A DNA stretch of 64,000 nucleotides from the NCBI GenBank assembly GCA_002083525.1, contig LWDM01000074.1:141168-205167 (forward strand). Direction: 5' to 3'. The position numbers were made by a program, and so were the translations under genes. Under the pieces are notes generated by a model. It did no database searches. It was not told the DNA's origin and saw only the letters and a program-made list of their open reading frames with translations. This document shows positions 18,271 to 28,012 of this stretch, one piece after another (positions within the stretch are counted from its first letter, which is position 1; every line of letters starts with the position of its first letter). Source of the stretch: Proteobacteria bacterium SG_bin9 (lineage in GTDB: Bacteria > Pseudomonadota > Alphaproteobacteria > Rhizobiales > Xanthobacteraceae).

Positions 18271-19374
18271 ATGCTGATGCGTGCGCTGGGACTGATGAGC
18301 GGAACGTCGCTCGACGGCGTCGATGTGGCCATGATCGAGACCGACGGCCGCCGGGTGACAGCGCTCGGGCCGACGGGCTATCGGCCCTACACCCCGCATG
18401 AGCGGGCGGTGCTGCGCCATGCGCTGACCGAGGCAGTCAACCTGCATCAGCGCGACCAGCGCCCGGGTGTCATCGGCGAGGCCGAGCGCATGGTCACGGT
18501 GGCGCATGCGGAGGCGGTGGCTGCCTACACGACACAGCACGGGATCAGCCCGCTCGACATCGACATCGTCGGCTTCCACGGGCAGACCGTCCTGCATCGT
18601 CCGGCCGAGCGGCTGACGATCCAGATCGGCGATGGCGCAGCGCTGGCGCGCACGATCCACATTCCCGTCATGCACGATTTCCGTGCGGCTGACGTTGCGG
18701 CTGGCGGGCAGGGCGCGCCGTTCGTTCCGGTGTATCACCGGGCGCTGGCGGAATCGCTCGGCCGCGGTGGACCGATCGCGGTGGTGAACATCGGCGGCGT
18801 CTCCAACATCACCTACATCGATGGCGAGGACGTGCTGATCGCCTGCGACACCGGGCCCGGCAACGCGTTGCTCGACGACTTCATGTTGAAGAGTATTTCG
18901 CAGCCATTCGACAACGAAGGCCGCACGGCTGCGCAAGGTGTGGCCGACGATGCGTGGATTGCGAGTGCGCTTCAGCATCCGTTCTTCAAGGCGCCGCCGC
19001 CGAAATCGCTCGACCGCAACGACTTCGCCGCGCTGAAGCTTGGCAATGTATCGGTCGCGGATGGGGCAGCCACGCTGACCGGACTGACCGTCGCCGCCAT
19101 TGCGTCGATCGTGCCTCACCTGCCGAAACCGCCGGAGAGCTGGATTATCGTCGGTGGCGGCGCCCGCAACCTCACCATGATGCGGATGCTGCGCCGTCGG
19201 CTGGAGCCGGCCTCGGTCGAGAGCGCTGAAGGGCTTGGCTGGTCTGGCGATGCCATCGAAGCGCAAGCCTTTGGCTTCCTCGCCGTCCGCAGCTTGCAGC
19301 GGCTGCCGCTGAGCTATCCGGCGACCACCGGGGTGCCGCGGCCCATGTCGGGCGGGGTGATCGCGAATCCGTGA
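18271..19374 (+). CDS. anmK: Anhydro-N-acetylmuramic acid kinase
   Basis: Cytoplasmic recycling enzyme that hydrolyses the 1,6-anhydro ring of anhydro-MurNAc and phosphorylates it to MurNAc-6-phosphate, feeding wall fragments back into metabolism. The 367-residue protein starts MLMRALGLMSGTSLDGVDV, with the family ATP-binding signature GTSLDGVD. Further on are GFHGQTVLHRP, INIGGVSNITYI, CDTGPGNALLDD and IVGGGARN, all conserved in AnmK. It matches the several wall-turnover enzymes in this window (amidase, lytic transglycosylase). Start at ATG 18271 is clear. Confidence 0.96.
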   Translation: MLMRALGLMSGTSLDGVDVAMIETDGRRVTALGPTGYRPYTPHERAVLRHALTEAVNLHQRDQRPGVIGEAERMVTVAHAEAVAAYTTQHGISPLDIDIVGFHGQTVLHRPAERLTIQIGDGAALARTIHIPVMHDFRAADVAAGGQGAPFVPVYHRALAESLGRGGPIAVVNIGGVSNITYIDGEDVLIACDTGPGNALLDDFMLKSISQPFDNEGRTAAQGVADDAWIASALQHPFFKAPPPKSLDRNDFAALKLGNVSVADGAATLTGLTVAAIASIVPHLPKPPESWIIVGGGARNLTMMRMLRRRLEPASVESAEGLGWSGDAIEAQAFGFLAVRSLQRLPLSYPATTGVPRPMSGGVIANP

Positions 19375-19376
19375 TC

Positions 19377-19440
19377 TTCATGCATTTGCATGAAGCTTGA
19401 CCTTTCCATGCGTCTGCATCTAGTTTGATGCAGTTGCATT
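19377..19440 (+). promoter_or_regulatory. azoR promoter overlapped by three copies of an ATGCR-N2-TGCAT dyad
   Basis: Three near-identical dyads, ATGCATTTGCAT (19380-19391), ATGCGTCTGCAT (19408-19419) and ATGCAGTTGCAT (19428-19439), surround a promoter-like pair: TTGACC at 19397-19402 and TAGTTT at 19421-19426, 18 bp apart. One dyad is just upstream of -35, one in the spacer and one just after -10. The first extends to TTCATGCA-TT-TGCATGAA. This is the layout of a repressor-controlled promoter. The regulator is not in the neighbourhood. Confidence 0.65.
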
Positions 19441-19454
19441 GAAGGAGAGGTCCA

Positions 19455-20075
19455 GTGACCAAGCTTCTGTACGTGAAGGCATCCCCCCGTCCGGAATCGC
19501 GTTCGGTCGCAGTGGCCGACGCCTATCTCGCAGCGCTCAAGGCAAGAGTGTCCGGCCTCAGCATCGACGTCCTTGCTCTGTGGGACGAGGATTTGCCCGA
19601 TTTCGACGGGGATCGTGCCAACGCGAAGCTTGCCGTTATTACGGGGCAGGAGCAAAGCGCGATCCAGAAGACCAAATGGGACGGGATCATCGCGATCGTC
19701 GAGCGCTTCAAAGCGGCCGACGTTTACCTGTTTGCGGTACCGATGTGGAATGGCGGAGTGCCGTACCGCTTGAAGCAGTACATCGACATTATCCACCAGC
19801 CCGGCCATCTCTGGGGCCTCGACCCCGCGACGGGCTATTTTGGCCTGCTCAAGAACAAGAAGGCTGTTCTTGCCTACACCAGCGGGGCCTTTGGTCCCGA
19901 CGCGCCGTCGCCAGCCTTCGGCACCGACCATCATTCGACGTATCTGCGCAGCTGGCTCAATGAGGCCGGCGTGACCGACGTTACCGAAATTCGTTACCAG
20001 CCCACGCTGCTGGATCCCGACAGCGAGGCCGCCTTCGCGCGCGCCAAAACTCAAGCCGCCGCGCTCGCAGCCTGA
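19455..20075 (+). CDS. azoR: FMN-dependent NADH-azoreductase / quinone reductase
   Basis: Flavodoxin-fold reductase that transfers two electrons from NAD(P)H via FMN to quinones or azo compounds, avoiding semiquinone radicals. The 206-residue protein begins MTKLLYVKASPRPESRSVAV, the FMN-phosphate loop (S-P-R-x-x-x-S) of the AzoR family, and has the flavin-contact segment VPMWNGGVPYRLKQYIDII. Translation starts at GTG 19455 with GGAGAGG four bases upstream. It heads a likely three-gene unit with doxX and a GST, a common set for electrophile or quinone stress. The upstream dyad array points to induction through a repressor. Confidence 0.92.
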   Translation: MTKLLYVKASPRPESRSVAVADAYLAALKARVSGLSIDVLALWDEDLPDFDGDRANAKLAVITGQEQSAIQKTKWDGIIAIVERFKAADVYLFAVPMWNGGVPYRLKQYIDIIHQPGHLWGLDPATGYFGLLKNKKAVLAYTSGAFGPDAPSPAFGTDHHSTYLRSWLNEAGVTDVTEIRYQPTLLDPDSEAAFARAKTQAAALAA

Positions 20076-20095
20076 GCCGGCATGAGGGATACCCA

Positions 20096-20539
20096 ATGAC
20101 TCAACATCAACTGACCGAAATCGCGAGTTTCTTGCTGCGCGTCGCGCTCGGCGCGATGTTTCTCGCCCATAGTGTGCTGTTGAAGTTTTACGTCTACACG
20201 CTACCCGGGACGGCGAAGTTCTTCGAGGGCATCGGTCTGCCGGGCTGGGGTGCCTATGCCGTGTTCGTTGCCGAGGCGATCGGCGGCGTGCTTCTCGTGT
20301 TGGGCATCAAGGCGCGGTGGGTCGCGCTTGCGCTCGCTCCGATCCTCGCAGGCGCCACCTGGTCACACTGGAGCAACGGCTGGGTGTTCAGCGGTGCCAA
20401 CGGCGGTTGGGAATACCCGCTCTACCTGACCCTTCTCGCGATCGTTCAGTTCATCCTTGGAGATGGTGCATACGCGCTTTCCCCGTCGCGGTCGCTGCCG
20501 TTTCTGCAAGGGAAGTCCTTCGCGCCCCGTAACGCATAA
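20096..20539 (+). CDS. DoxX family membrane protein
   Basis: A 147-residue inner-membrane protein with four predicted helices. It shows the DoxX pattern FLLRVALGAMFLAHSVLLKF, then GTAKFFEGIGLPGWGAY and FVAEAIGGVLLVLG. DoxX proteins accompany redox enzymes; a link with thiosulfate or quinone metabolism is known only for some members. GAGGGA stands before the ATG. It lies 20 bp after azoR and before the GST gene on the same strand, so co-transcription under the azoR promoter is likely. Confidence 0.88.
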   Translation: MTQHQLTEIASFLLRVALGAMFLAHSVLLKFYVYTLPGTAKFFEGIGLPGWGAYAVFVAEAIGGVLLVLGIKARWVALALAPILAGATWSHWSNGWVFSGANGGWEYPLYLTLLAIVQFILGDGAYALSPSRSLPFLQGKSFAPRNA

Positions 20540-20540
20540 G

Positions 20541-21227
20541 ATGGAAACCATAATGTCCCAAAAGCTCAAGCTCATCAGCCATAACTTGTGTCCGTATGTT
20601 CAGCGCGCGGTGATCGCCCTGACGGAAAAGGGTGTGCCGTTCGAGCGGATCGACATCGATCTCAACAGCAAGCCGGATTGGTTTCTGAAGATCTCGCCGC
20701 TCGGCAAAACGCCCGTCCTCGTCGTCGGCGACACGGCGATTTTCGAGTCCGCCGTCATTCTCGAATATCTGGAAGAGACGCATCCGAAGCCGCTGCATCC
20801 GAAGGATCCACTCAAGCGCGCGGAACATCGTGCGTGGATCGAATTCTCGTCCGCCGTGCTTGGCGATATTTGGGGCCTCGAGACGCTCCCTGACGAGACG
20901 GCCTTTCGCGCAAAGGCCACGCAAATCGAAGCGAAGTTCGCGCGGCTTGAAGCACGCCTCGTCGGCGCGCCATGGTTCGACGGTGCGGCGTTTTCGCTGG
21001 TCGATGCCGTGTTCGCGCCGGCGTTTCGCTACTTCGACGTGTTCGATCAGATCGGCGATTTCGGCATCTTCGCCAACAAGCCGAAGATCGCGGCGTGGCG
21101 CGCTGAACTCGCTAAGCGGCCGTCGGTCGTCAATGCCGTCGGCAAGGATTATCACGACCTCCTGCGTGCCTTCATGAAGAAGCACAAGGCGTGGCTTGCC
21201 GGGGTGGATACGCAGCGGGCTGCCTGA
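20541..21227 (+). CDS. Glutathione S-transferase family protein
   Basis: Cytosolic GST-like protein of 228 residues. An N-terminal thioredoxin-fold domain has the motif SHNLCPYVQRAVIAL, with Cys-Pro-Tyr in the active-site position typical of omega/zeta-like or glutaredoxin-like GSTs, then GKTPVLVVGDTAIFESAVILEYLEE (cis-Pro and the Glu-Ser that bind the glutathione gamma-glutamyl group). An all-helical C-terminal domain follows. Probable substrates are electrophiles or disulfides. Start could be ATG 20541 or ATG 20553 (MSQKLKL). It follows doxX immediately and belongs to the azoR unit. Confidence 0.9.
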   Translation: METIMSQKLKLISHNLCPYVQRAVIALTEKGVPFERIDIDLNSKPDWFLKISPLGKTPVLVVGDTAIFESAVILEYLEETHPKPLHPKDPLKRAEHRAWIEFSSAVLGDIWGLETLPDETAFRAKATQIEAKFARLEARLVGAPWFDGAAFSLVDAVFAPAFRYFDVFDQIGDFGIFANKPKIAAWRAELAKRPSVVNAVGKDYHDLLRAFMKKHKAWLAGVDTQRAA

Positions 21228-21298
21228 CGGCAATTTCTTGTAATGTTGGAGACATGATCGACAAGCTACCATCGCACCTCAGCTCAGAGGAGGGTGCG

Positions 21299-23002
21299 AT
21301 GAGAGCAACCAGCAGCGGACCAGTCTTGCGTGCGCGTGCCATTGCCGGAACCTACGTCGTTATTCTTGCCTGGGACTTCAAACCGGCCAAGCTCGGGAAA
21401 CGTGCCGGGCTGATGGGCTTTGCCATCGAACGAACCGAGTTCAAGAACGGCAAGGTGGTCGAACGCTACTGGATGCGGAGCATCAAGCGCTTCAAAAACA
21501 AGGATCGCGGCTTGCCGCCCGGCACGCCGGTGAGCACCGCAGACCATCCCATCCAGTCTTTTCAGTGGGGTGACTACACCGCACGGGCGGATCGAAAGTA
21601 TGTGTATCGAATCGTTCCGCTTTACGGAACGCCGATCAATCTGGTTCTCGACGAACCGTCAGCCGTCTCACTGGAGGTATCGACCGAAACCGAGTTCTTG
21701 CTGAAACCGAATGTCGCCAACGACACGGCGCGTCACGACATCTATTTCAATCGCGGTGTCATCGGATCGCAGGCATTCGCCCGGCGCTTCGAGAACGCTA
21801 TGCCGGACGAGTCCAATCCTCAATCCGAGGAGATGGTGTGGCTGTCACGCGGCCTGTTTGAAGCGCTGATTGGCTTTATCGGGCTTGCGAAGAACCACAA
21901 ATTCTCATTGCGGGCGGCGCTCTACGAGTTTCACTTCCAGCCCGTGGCGAACGCTTTTGCCAAAGCCGTGGAAGCCGGAGCCGACGTCAAGATCGTCTAC
22001 GACGCCGAGAGCACCTACAAGGTCGAGAATCTGCAGACCATTCGCAATGCCGGTCTCGATCAGACCGATTCCGTCATTCCGCGCACCGTGAGCGAGGGGA
22101 TTCGGCACAACAAGTTTGTTGTCCTGCTGGAGAACGACAAACCGATCGCCGTATGGACAGGCTCGACCAACATTTCCGTTGGCGGGATTTTCGGGCACTC
22201 GAATGTCGGCCACATCGTATGGGACAAAGGCATTGCTAACGCCTATTTCCAGTATTGGGGACGTCTGGCTGAAAATCTGACGCCGACAAAAATACGAAAG
22301 CCAAATCGCACGGCCTCACCCTTGCCCAAGGGCAAGCCACCGAAGAACAGCGTTACTCCGGTGTTCAGCGCACGCGATGAAAAGGACAGCAGCGACACCC
22401 TGCAATGGTATGCCGACCGCATGGAGGAAGCTGACGAGATCGTTTGCTTCACGGTGGCTTTCAATATCGACGAGGTTTTCCAGAACGTTCTGAAGAAAGA
22501 CAACGATGTCCTGCGATACATCGTGAAGGATGACGATCTGGGAGACGGCGAGATTATCGGCCGCGACCGCGACGTGTTGTTCGCGGCCGGAGGCTATCTC
22601 GGCTGGAACGCGCTGGCGAACTTCCTGAAGGAGCGCGACAACCCGCTCAACCGCAACGACTACATCCACAACAAGTTCATGCTGATCGATCCCATCGGAA
22701 AAGACCCGCTCGTCATCACCGGCTCGGCCAATTTCAGTCAGCCGTCACAGCGCATCAACGATGAGAACATGCTGGTGATTCGGGGCGACACGCGCGTCGC
22801 CGATATCTATTTCGGCGAGTTCATGCGCATCTTCGATCATCACTACGCGCGCTATCTGGTGAAGAAGCTCACGCAGCAGGACAAGCACGATCCGAATGCG
22901 GGATTCTTGAAGGAGAACCCGGACGATTGGGTCCCCGCTCACTTCGATACCAAAAACTACAAGAGCAAGCGGCGGCGATATTTTGTCGGGAAAGCCGACT
23001 GA
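21299..23002 (+). CDS. Phospholipase D-like protein with two HKD-type motifs
   Basis: A 567-residue protein with no signal peptide. An N-terminal part of about 150 residues (RAIAGTYVVILAWDF... EYKYVYRIVPLYGTP-like fibronectin-type sequence) precedes two PLD domains. The second motif is canonical (HNKFMLIDPIGKDPLVITGSANFS); the first keeps H-x-K and GSTN (RHNKFVVLLENDK...TGSTNIS) but has Leu where the family Asp should be. PLD enzymes use the two His residues to cleave phosphodiesters in lipids or nucleic acids. ATG 21299 is chosen because AGAGGAGGG lies five bases before it; ATG 21254 is in frame but has no ribosome site. Substrate unknown. It follows the GST gene by about 70 bp. Confidence 0.85.
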   Translation: MRATSSGPVLRARAIAGTYVVILAWDFKPAKLGKRAGLMGFAIERTEFKNGKVVERYWMRSIKRFKNKDRGLPPGTPVSTADHPIQSFQWGDYTARADRKYVYRIVPLYGTPINLVLDEPSAVSLEVSTETEFLLKPNVANDTARHDIYFNRGVIGSQAFARRFENAMPDESNPQSEEMVWLSRGLFEALIGFIGLAKNHKFSLRAALYEFHFQPVANAFAKAVEAGADVKIVYDAESTYKVENLQTIRNAGLDQTDSVIPRTVSEGIRHNKFVVLLENDKPIAVWTGSTNISVGGIFGHSNVGHIVWDKGIANAYFQYWGRLAENLTPTKIRKPNRTASPLPKGKPPKNSVTPVFSARDEKDSSDTLQWYADRMEEADEIVCFTVAFNIDEVFQNVLKKDNDVLRYIVKDDDLGDGEIIGRDRDVLFAAGGYLGWNALANFLKERDNPLNRNDYIHNKFMLIDPIGKDPLVITGSANFSQPSQRINDENMLVIRGDTRVADIYFGEFMRIFDHHYARYLVKKLTQQDKHDPNAGFLKENPDDWVPAHFDTKNYKSKRRRYFVGKAD

Positions 23003-23012
23003 AGCTCTGACT

Positions 23013-23660
23013 TCAGCGAACGTTGGCGAGCCGCATGTCGAGATAGCTCGTCACCGACTCCATCAGCGGCTCCATCTTGTCCTGGAAGAAGTGGTTGGCG
23101 CCGGGGATGATCTGCTGATCGATGACGATGCCCTTTTGCGTCTTCAGCTTCTCGACCAGCGTCGTGACGTCTTTCGCCGGCGCGACGATGTCCTTCTCGC
23201 CGTGCACGATCAGGCCCGACGACGGGCAGGGCGCGAGAAACGAGAAGTCGTAGCGGTTCGGCTCCGGCGCGATCGAGATAAAGCCCTCGACCTCGGGACG
23301 GCGCATCAGAAGCTGCATGCCGATCCATGCGCCGAATGAGAAACCGGCGACCCAGCATGCACGCGCTTCCGGATTGATCGACTGCGCCCAGTCGAGCGCG
23401 GACGCCGCATCCGACAATTCGCCGACGCCATGATCGAACGATCCCTGGCTGCGGCCGACGCCGCGGAAGTTGAAGCGCAGCACCGAAAAGCCACGCGCCA
23501 CGAAGGCGTAGTAGACCTGATAGACGATCGGGTGGTTCATGTTGCCGTGGAACTGCGGATGCGGATGCAGCACCATCGCAATCGGGGCATTCTTCTGCTT
23601 CGCCGGGTGGTAGCGGCCTTCGAGACGGCCGGCGGGTCCGGTGAAAATAACTTCAGGCAT
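23013..23660 (-). CDS. Alpha/beta hydrolase, CocE/DUF-type small dienelactone-hydrolase-like
   Basis: A 215-residue serine hydrolase. Typical features are MVLHPHPQFHGNMNHPIVY (an HPHP segment found in this subgroup), RFNFRGVGRSQG, the nucleophile elbow GFSFGA, the acid in HGEKDIVAP and the catalytic His in PGANHFFQDK. I start at ATG 23660, preceded by GAAGGA; the frame is open further upstream but without a ribosome site. Close relatives are annotated only as alpha/beta hydrolases. It converges on the PLD gene (10-bp gap) and diverges from ppa. Substrate unknown. Confidence 0.88.
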   Translation of the reverse strand: MPEVIFTGPAGRLEGRYHPAKQKNAPIAMVLHPHPQFHGNMNHPIVYQVYYAFVARGFSVLRFNFRGVGRSQGSFDHGVGELSDAASALDWAQSINPEARACWVAGFSFGAWIGMQLLMRRPEVEGFISIAPEPNRYDFSFLAPCPSSGLIVHGEKDIVAPAKDVTTLVEKLKTQKGIVIDQQIIPGANHFFQDKMEPLMESVTSYLDMRLANVR

Positions 23661-23937
23661 TGATGATCCTTCGGGGCTCGTCCGTCGCGCCGTGACATGG
23701 CTGCGGAATTGACAAGGGCTCCGGCTAGAAGAGGGATACGCCAACTCGGGCCCGCCTTCTAACATGGGGCAAGGGGCAAAAAGCAAGCAAAATCAGGGGG
23801 TATAAGGCAAACCTCGAATCTTCCTCCCGTTTCGCAAGCCTCGGATTCGACAGCCTTTTCCCTGTTCGCCCAATAGCGGGCTGGCAATTGGCGGCTGGGC
23901 GGCTAAAGGTCGGAGCCAAAGCAACAGGAGCCGCGCC

Positions 23938-24474
23938 ATGGACCTCAGACAGATCTCATCCGGCCGCAATCCGCCAAGTGACCTCCACGTGGTGATCGAA
24001 ATTCCGCTCGGCGGCGTGCCGGTAAAGTACGAGATCGACAAGGCGTCGGGCGCGCTGTTCGTCGACCGCTTCCTGCACACCGCGATGTTCTATCCGGGTA
24101 ATTATGGCTTCATCCCGCAGACGCTCTCGGACGATGGCGATCCATGTGACGTGCTGGTGGTCAGTCAGGTGCCGGTGGTGCCGGGCGCCGTGATCCGCTG
24201 CCGTCCGGTTGGCGCGCTGATGATGGAAGACGAGGCGGGTGGCGACGAGAAGATTCTCGCGGTCCCGGTCGACAAGCTGCATCCGTTCTATACCGGCATT
24301 CAGAGCTACAAGGATTTGCCGACAATCATGTGCGAGCAGATCGCGCACTTCTTCCAGCACTACAAGGATCTGGAAAAAGGCAAATGGGTCACCATCGTGA
24401 AGTGGGTCGATGCCGCCGGTGCTGAGAAGATGGTGATGGACGGGATCGCGCGCCACAACGCGGCACAGAAGTAG
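23938..24474 (+). CDS. ppa: Inorganic pyrophosphatase
   Basis: Soluble family I pyrophosphatase that hydrolyses PPi to phosphate and so pulls biosynthetic reactions forward. The 178-residue protein carries the signature DDGDPCDVLVV with the metal-binding aspartates, plus FYPGNYGFIPQT and KYEIDKASGAL. CAGGAG stands before the ATG at 23938. It is 10 bp ahead of the cysteine desulfurase gene and may be co-transcribed with it. Length and motifs are normal. Confidence 0.97.
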   Translation: MDLRQISSGRNPPSDLHVVIEIPLGGVPVKYEIDKASGALFVDRFLHTAMFYPGNYGFIPQTLSDDGDPCDVLVVSQVPVVPGAVIRCRPVGALMMEDEAGGDEKILAVPVDKLHPFYTGIQSYKDLPTIMCEQIAHFFQHYKDLEKGKWVTIVKWVDAAGAEKMVMDGIARHNAAQK

Positions 24475-24484
24475 CCCCGGATCA

Positions 24485-25651
24485 GTGACGAAAGCGCGCG
24501 CCTATCTCGACTGGAATGCGACGGCGCCGTTGCGCCCGGAAGGGCGTGCGGCCCTGGAGGCGCATTGGGATGCTGCCGGAAATCCGTCGTCGGTGCACGC
24601 GGAAGGCCGTGCCGCCCGGACGCTCGTCGAAGGCGCGCGGCAGGCATTGGCTCAAGCGGTCGGCGCCGATGCGCGTGACGTGATCTTCACCTCCGGCGGC
24701 ACGGAAGCGAACGTGCTTGCACTCACACCGGGATTGATGCGCAGGGGTGGCGGCCGCGCTGAGCGGCTGATCGTATCGGCAACTGAACATGTGTCCGTTC
24801 TTGCGGGCGGACGCTTCGAAAAAGCCGACATGGCAATCACATCCGTCGATCGCAACGGCGTTGTCGACCTCGTGGCGTTGCGCGCGCTGCTGCATGACAA
24901 GCCACCGGCGCTCGTGTCGGTGATGCTCGCCAACAACGAGACCGGGGCAATCCAGCCGATCGCGGAGGTCGCCGACATCGTTCGCGATGCCGGTGGTCTG
25001 CTGCATGTCGATGCAGTGCAGGCGCTCGGCAAAATTCCGGTCTCGCTGCGCGAGCTGAAAGCGGATTTGCTGTCGGTCTCCGCACACAAGGTAGGCGGGC
25101 CGAAAGGTGTCGGAGCGCTCGTCGTCGCGGATGGCATTTTGGGCTTGGACCCAGCGATCCGTGGCGGCGGTCAGGAGCGGGGGCGGCGGGCAGGGACCGA
25201 GAATGTAGCGGGAATTGCCGCCTTCGGCGCGGCCGTGACAGCGGCTATGACCTCGCTCGCCCAGGAATCGGCGGCGATGGTTACCCTCCGTGAGCGGCTG
25301 GAGGCGGGGCTCAAGCGGCATCCGGGGGCGGTCATCTTCTCGGAGGCAGTTCCGCGCCTGCCAAACACGACGTTGTTCTCTGCAGCCGGTTTGAAGGCGG
25401 AAACCGCCGTCATCGGCTTCGATCTGGAAGGGGTTGCTATCTCCTCCGGCTCCGCCTGTTCCTCGGGCAAGGTGCAGCCGTCTCACGTGCTTGCTGCGAT
25501 GGGCGTTGCTCCAGACCTGATCCAGGGTGCATTGCGATTGAGTCTGGGCTGGCAGACCCAAGTGGCTGACATTGATCAGTGTCTTGAGGCTTGGAGAAAG
25601 CTCTCAGGTGTATTAGGTAGAGGGCACGAAACCGGGCTTGAACGTTTCTAA
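24485..25651 (+). CDS. Cysteine desulfurase (IscS/NifS type)
   Basis: PLP enzyme that removes sulfur from cysteine and holds it as a persulfide for Fe-S assembly or other sulfur transfer. The 388-residue protein starts YLDWNATAPLRPEGRAAL, has the PLP lysine in SAHKVGGPKGVGAL and the persulfide-forming Cys in SSGSACSSGKVQPSH, the mobile-loop form of group I (NifS/IscS) enzymes. It starts at GTG 24485 right after ppa and 79 bp ahead of sufB. Because sufS is also present in the operon, this is a second, different desulfurase; an IscU scaffold is not seen nearby. The symbol is left blank because IscS and NifS roles cannot be told apart. Confidence 0.9.
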   Translation: MTKARAYLDWNATAPLRPEGRAALEAHWDAAGNPSSVHAEGRAARTLVEGARQALAQAVGADARDVIFTSGGTEANVLALTPGLMRRGGGRAERLIVSATEHVSVLAGGRFEKADMAITSVDRNGVVDLVALRALLHDKPPALVSVMLANNETGAIQPIAEVADIVRDAGGLLHVDAVQALGKIPVSLRELKADLLSVSAHKVGGPKGVGALVVADGILGLDPAIRGGGQERGRRAGTENVAGIAAFGAAVTAAMTSLAQESAAMVTLRERLEAGLKRHPGAVIFSEAVPRLPNTTLFSAAGLKAETAVIGFDLEGVAISSGSACSSGKVQPSHVLAAMGVAPDLIQGALRLSLGWQTQVADIDQCLEAWRKLSGVLGRGHETGLERF

Positions 25652-25730
25652 ACCTCGCGCCATGCGCGAATTTCATCCCGGTACAACTTTTGATCCACCG
25701 CGGTCCTTGAAACCGTGAGCGGAGGACAGA

Positions 25731-27253
25731 ATGCCGGCCGTACAGGAGACGGTCGATCGGGTTCGCCAGATCGACGTCGATCAATACCGTTATGGATTCG
25801 AGACCCTGATCGAATCCGAGAAGGCCCCGAAGGGTCTCTCCGAAGACATCGTCAAATTCATCTCGGCCAAGAAGGACGAGCCCGCCTGGATGCTCGAGTG
25901 GCGGCTTGAAGCCTATCGCCGCTGGCTGACCATGCGCGAGCCGACCTGGGCGCGCGTCGACTATCCGAAGATCGACTATCAGGACCTCTACTATTACGCG
26001 GCGCCGAAGAAGTTCGTCGCGCCGAAGTCGCTTGACGAAGTCGATCCCGAAATTCTGCGCACCTACGAGAAGCTCGGCATTCCGCTGCGCGAACAGGAGA
26101 TGCTCGCGGGCGTCGTCAAGGAGCCGCGCCCCGCTGTGGTCGGTGATGACGGCGAGGAAACCGAGGCCGCTCCCGAGCGCCGCATCGCCGTTGACGCCGT
26201 GTTCGACTCGGTTTCGGTCGCCACCACGTTCAAGGAAGAGCTGAAGAAGGCCGGCGTGATCTTTATGCCGATCTCGGAAGCGATCCGCGAACATCCCGAG
26301 CTGGTGCAGAAGTATCTCGGCTCGGTCGTGCCGACCACCGACAACTTCTTCGCGACGCTGAACTCGGCCGTGTTCTCTGACGGTTCGTTCGTCTACGTGC
26401 CACCGGGCGTGCGCTGCCCGATGGAGCTGTCGACTTATTTCCGCATCAACGAGCGTAACACCGGCCAGTTCGAGCGCACGCTCATCATCGCCGACAAGGG
26501 CTCGTACGTCAGCTATCTCGAAGGCTGCACGGCGCCCCAGCGCGACGAGAACCAGCTTCACGCGGCCGTGGTCGAGCTGATCGCGCTCGACGATGCCGAG
26601 ATCAAGTATTCGACCGTCCAGAACTGGTATCCGGGCAACTCGGAAGGCAAGGGCGGCATCTACAACTTCGTCACCAAGCGCGGCGACTGCCGCGGCGTGA
26701 ACTCGAAAATTTCGTGGACGCAGGTCGAGACCGGCTCCGCGATCACCTGGAAGTATCCGAGCTGCATCCTGCGCGGCGACAACTCGCGCGGCGAGTTCTA
26801 CTCGATCGCGATCTCGAACGGCTTCCAGCAGGTCGATAGCGGCACCAAGATGATCCATCTCGGCAAGAACACCGTGAGCCGGATCATCTCGAAGGGCATC
26901 GCCGCCGGCAAATCGCAGAACACCTATCGCGGCCTCGTGTCGGCTCATCGCAAGGCGACGGGCGCGCGCAACTTTACGGCCTGCGACTCGCTCCTGATCG
27001 GCGATCAGTGCGGCGCGCATACGGTGCCGTACATCGAAGCGAAAAACTCGTCGGCGCTGTTCGAGCACGAAGCGACGACGTCGAAGATTTCCGAAGACAC
27101 CCTGTTCTACTGCACGCAGCGCGGCCTGTCGGAAGAGGAGGCGGTGGCGCTCGTCGTCAACGGCTTCGTCAAGGACGTGCTGCAGCAGTTGCCGATGGAA
27201 TTTGCGGTCGAGGCGCAGAAGCTGATCTCGATCTCGCTTGAAGGAAGTGTGGG

Positions 27254-27257
<4 letters not shown>
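25731..27257 (+). CDS. sufB: Fe-S cluster assembly scaffold SufB
   Basis: Core scaffold of the SufBC2D complex, which builds Fe-S clusters in the cytoplasm. The 508-residue protein is full length. It shows ARVDYPKIDYQDLYYYAAP near the N-terminus and, in the beta-helix core, SYLEGCTAPQRDENQLHAAVVE (split over adjoining stretches) and the conserved NFTACDSLLIG. GGAGGACAG stands before the ATG. sufC overlaps its end by 4 bases, so the two are translationally coupled. Confidence 0.97.

Positions 27258-28008
<751 letters not shown>

Positions 28009-28012
<4 letters not shown>

Noticed and set aside
25437..27068. Long open frame (543 codons) antisense to sufB
   Set aside because: The sense strand holds a fully conserved sufB; long antisense frames are common in high-GC genomes. 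The antisense product matches no family.
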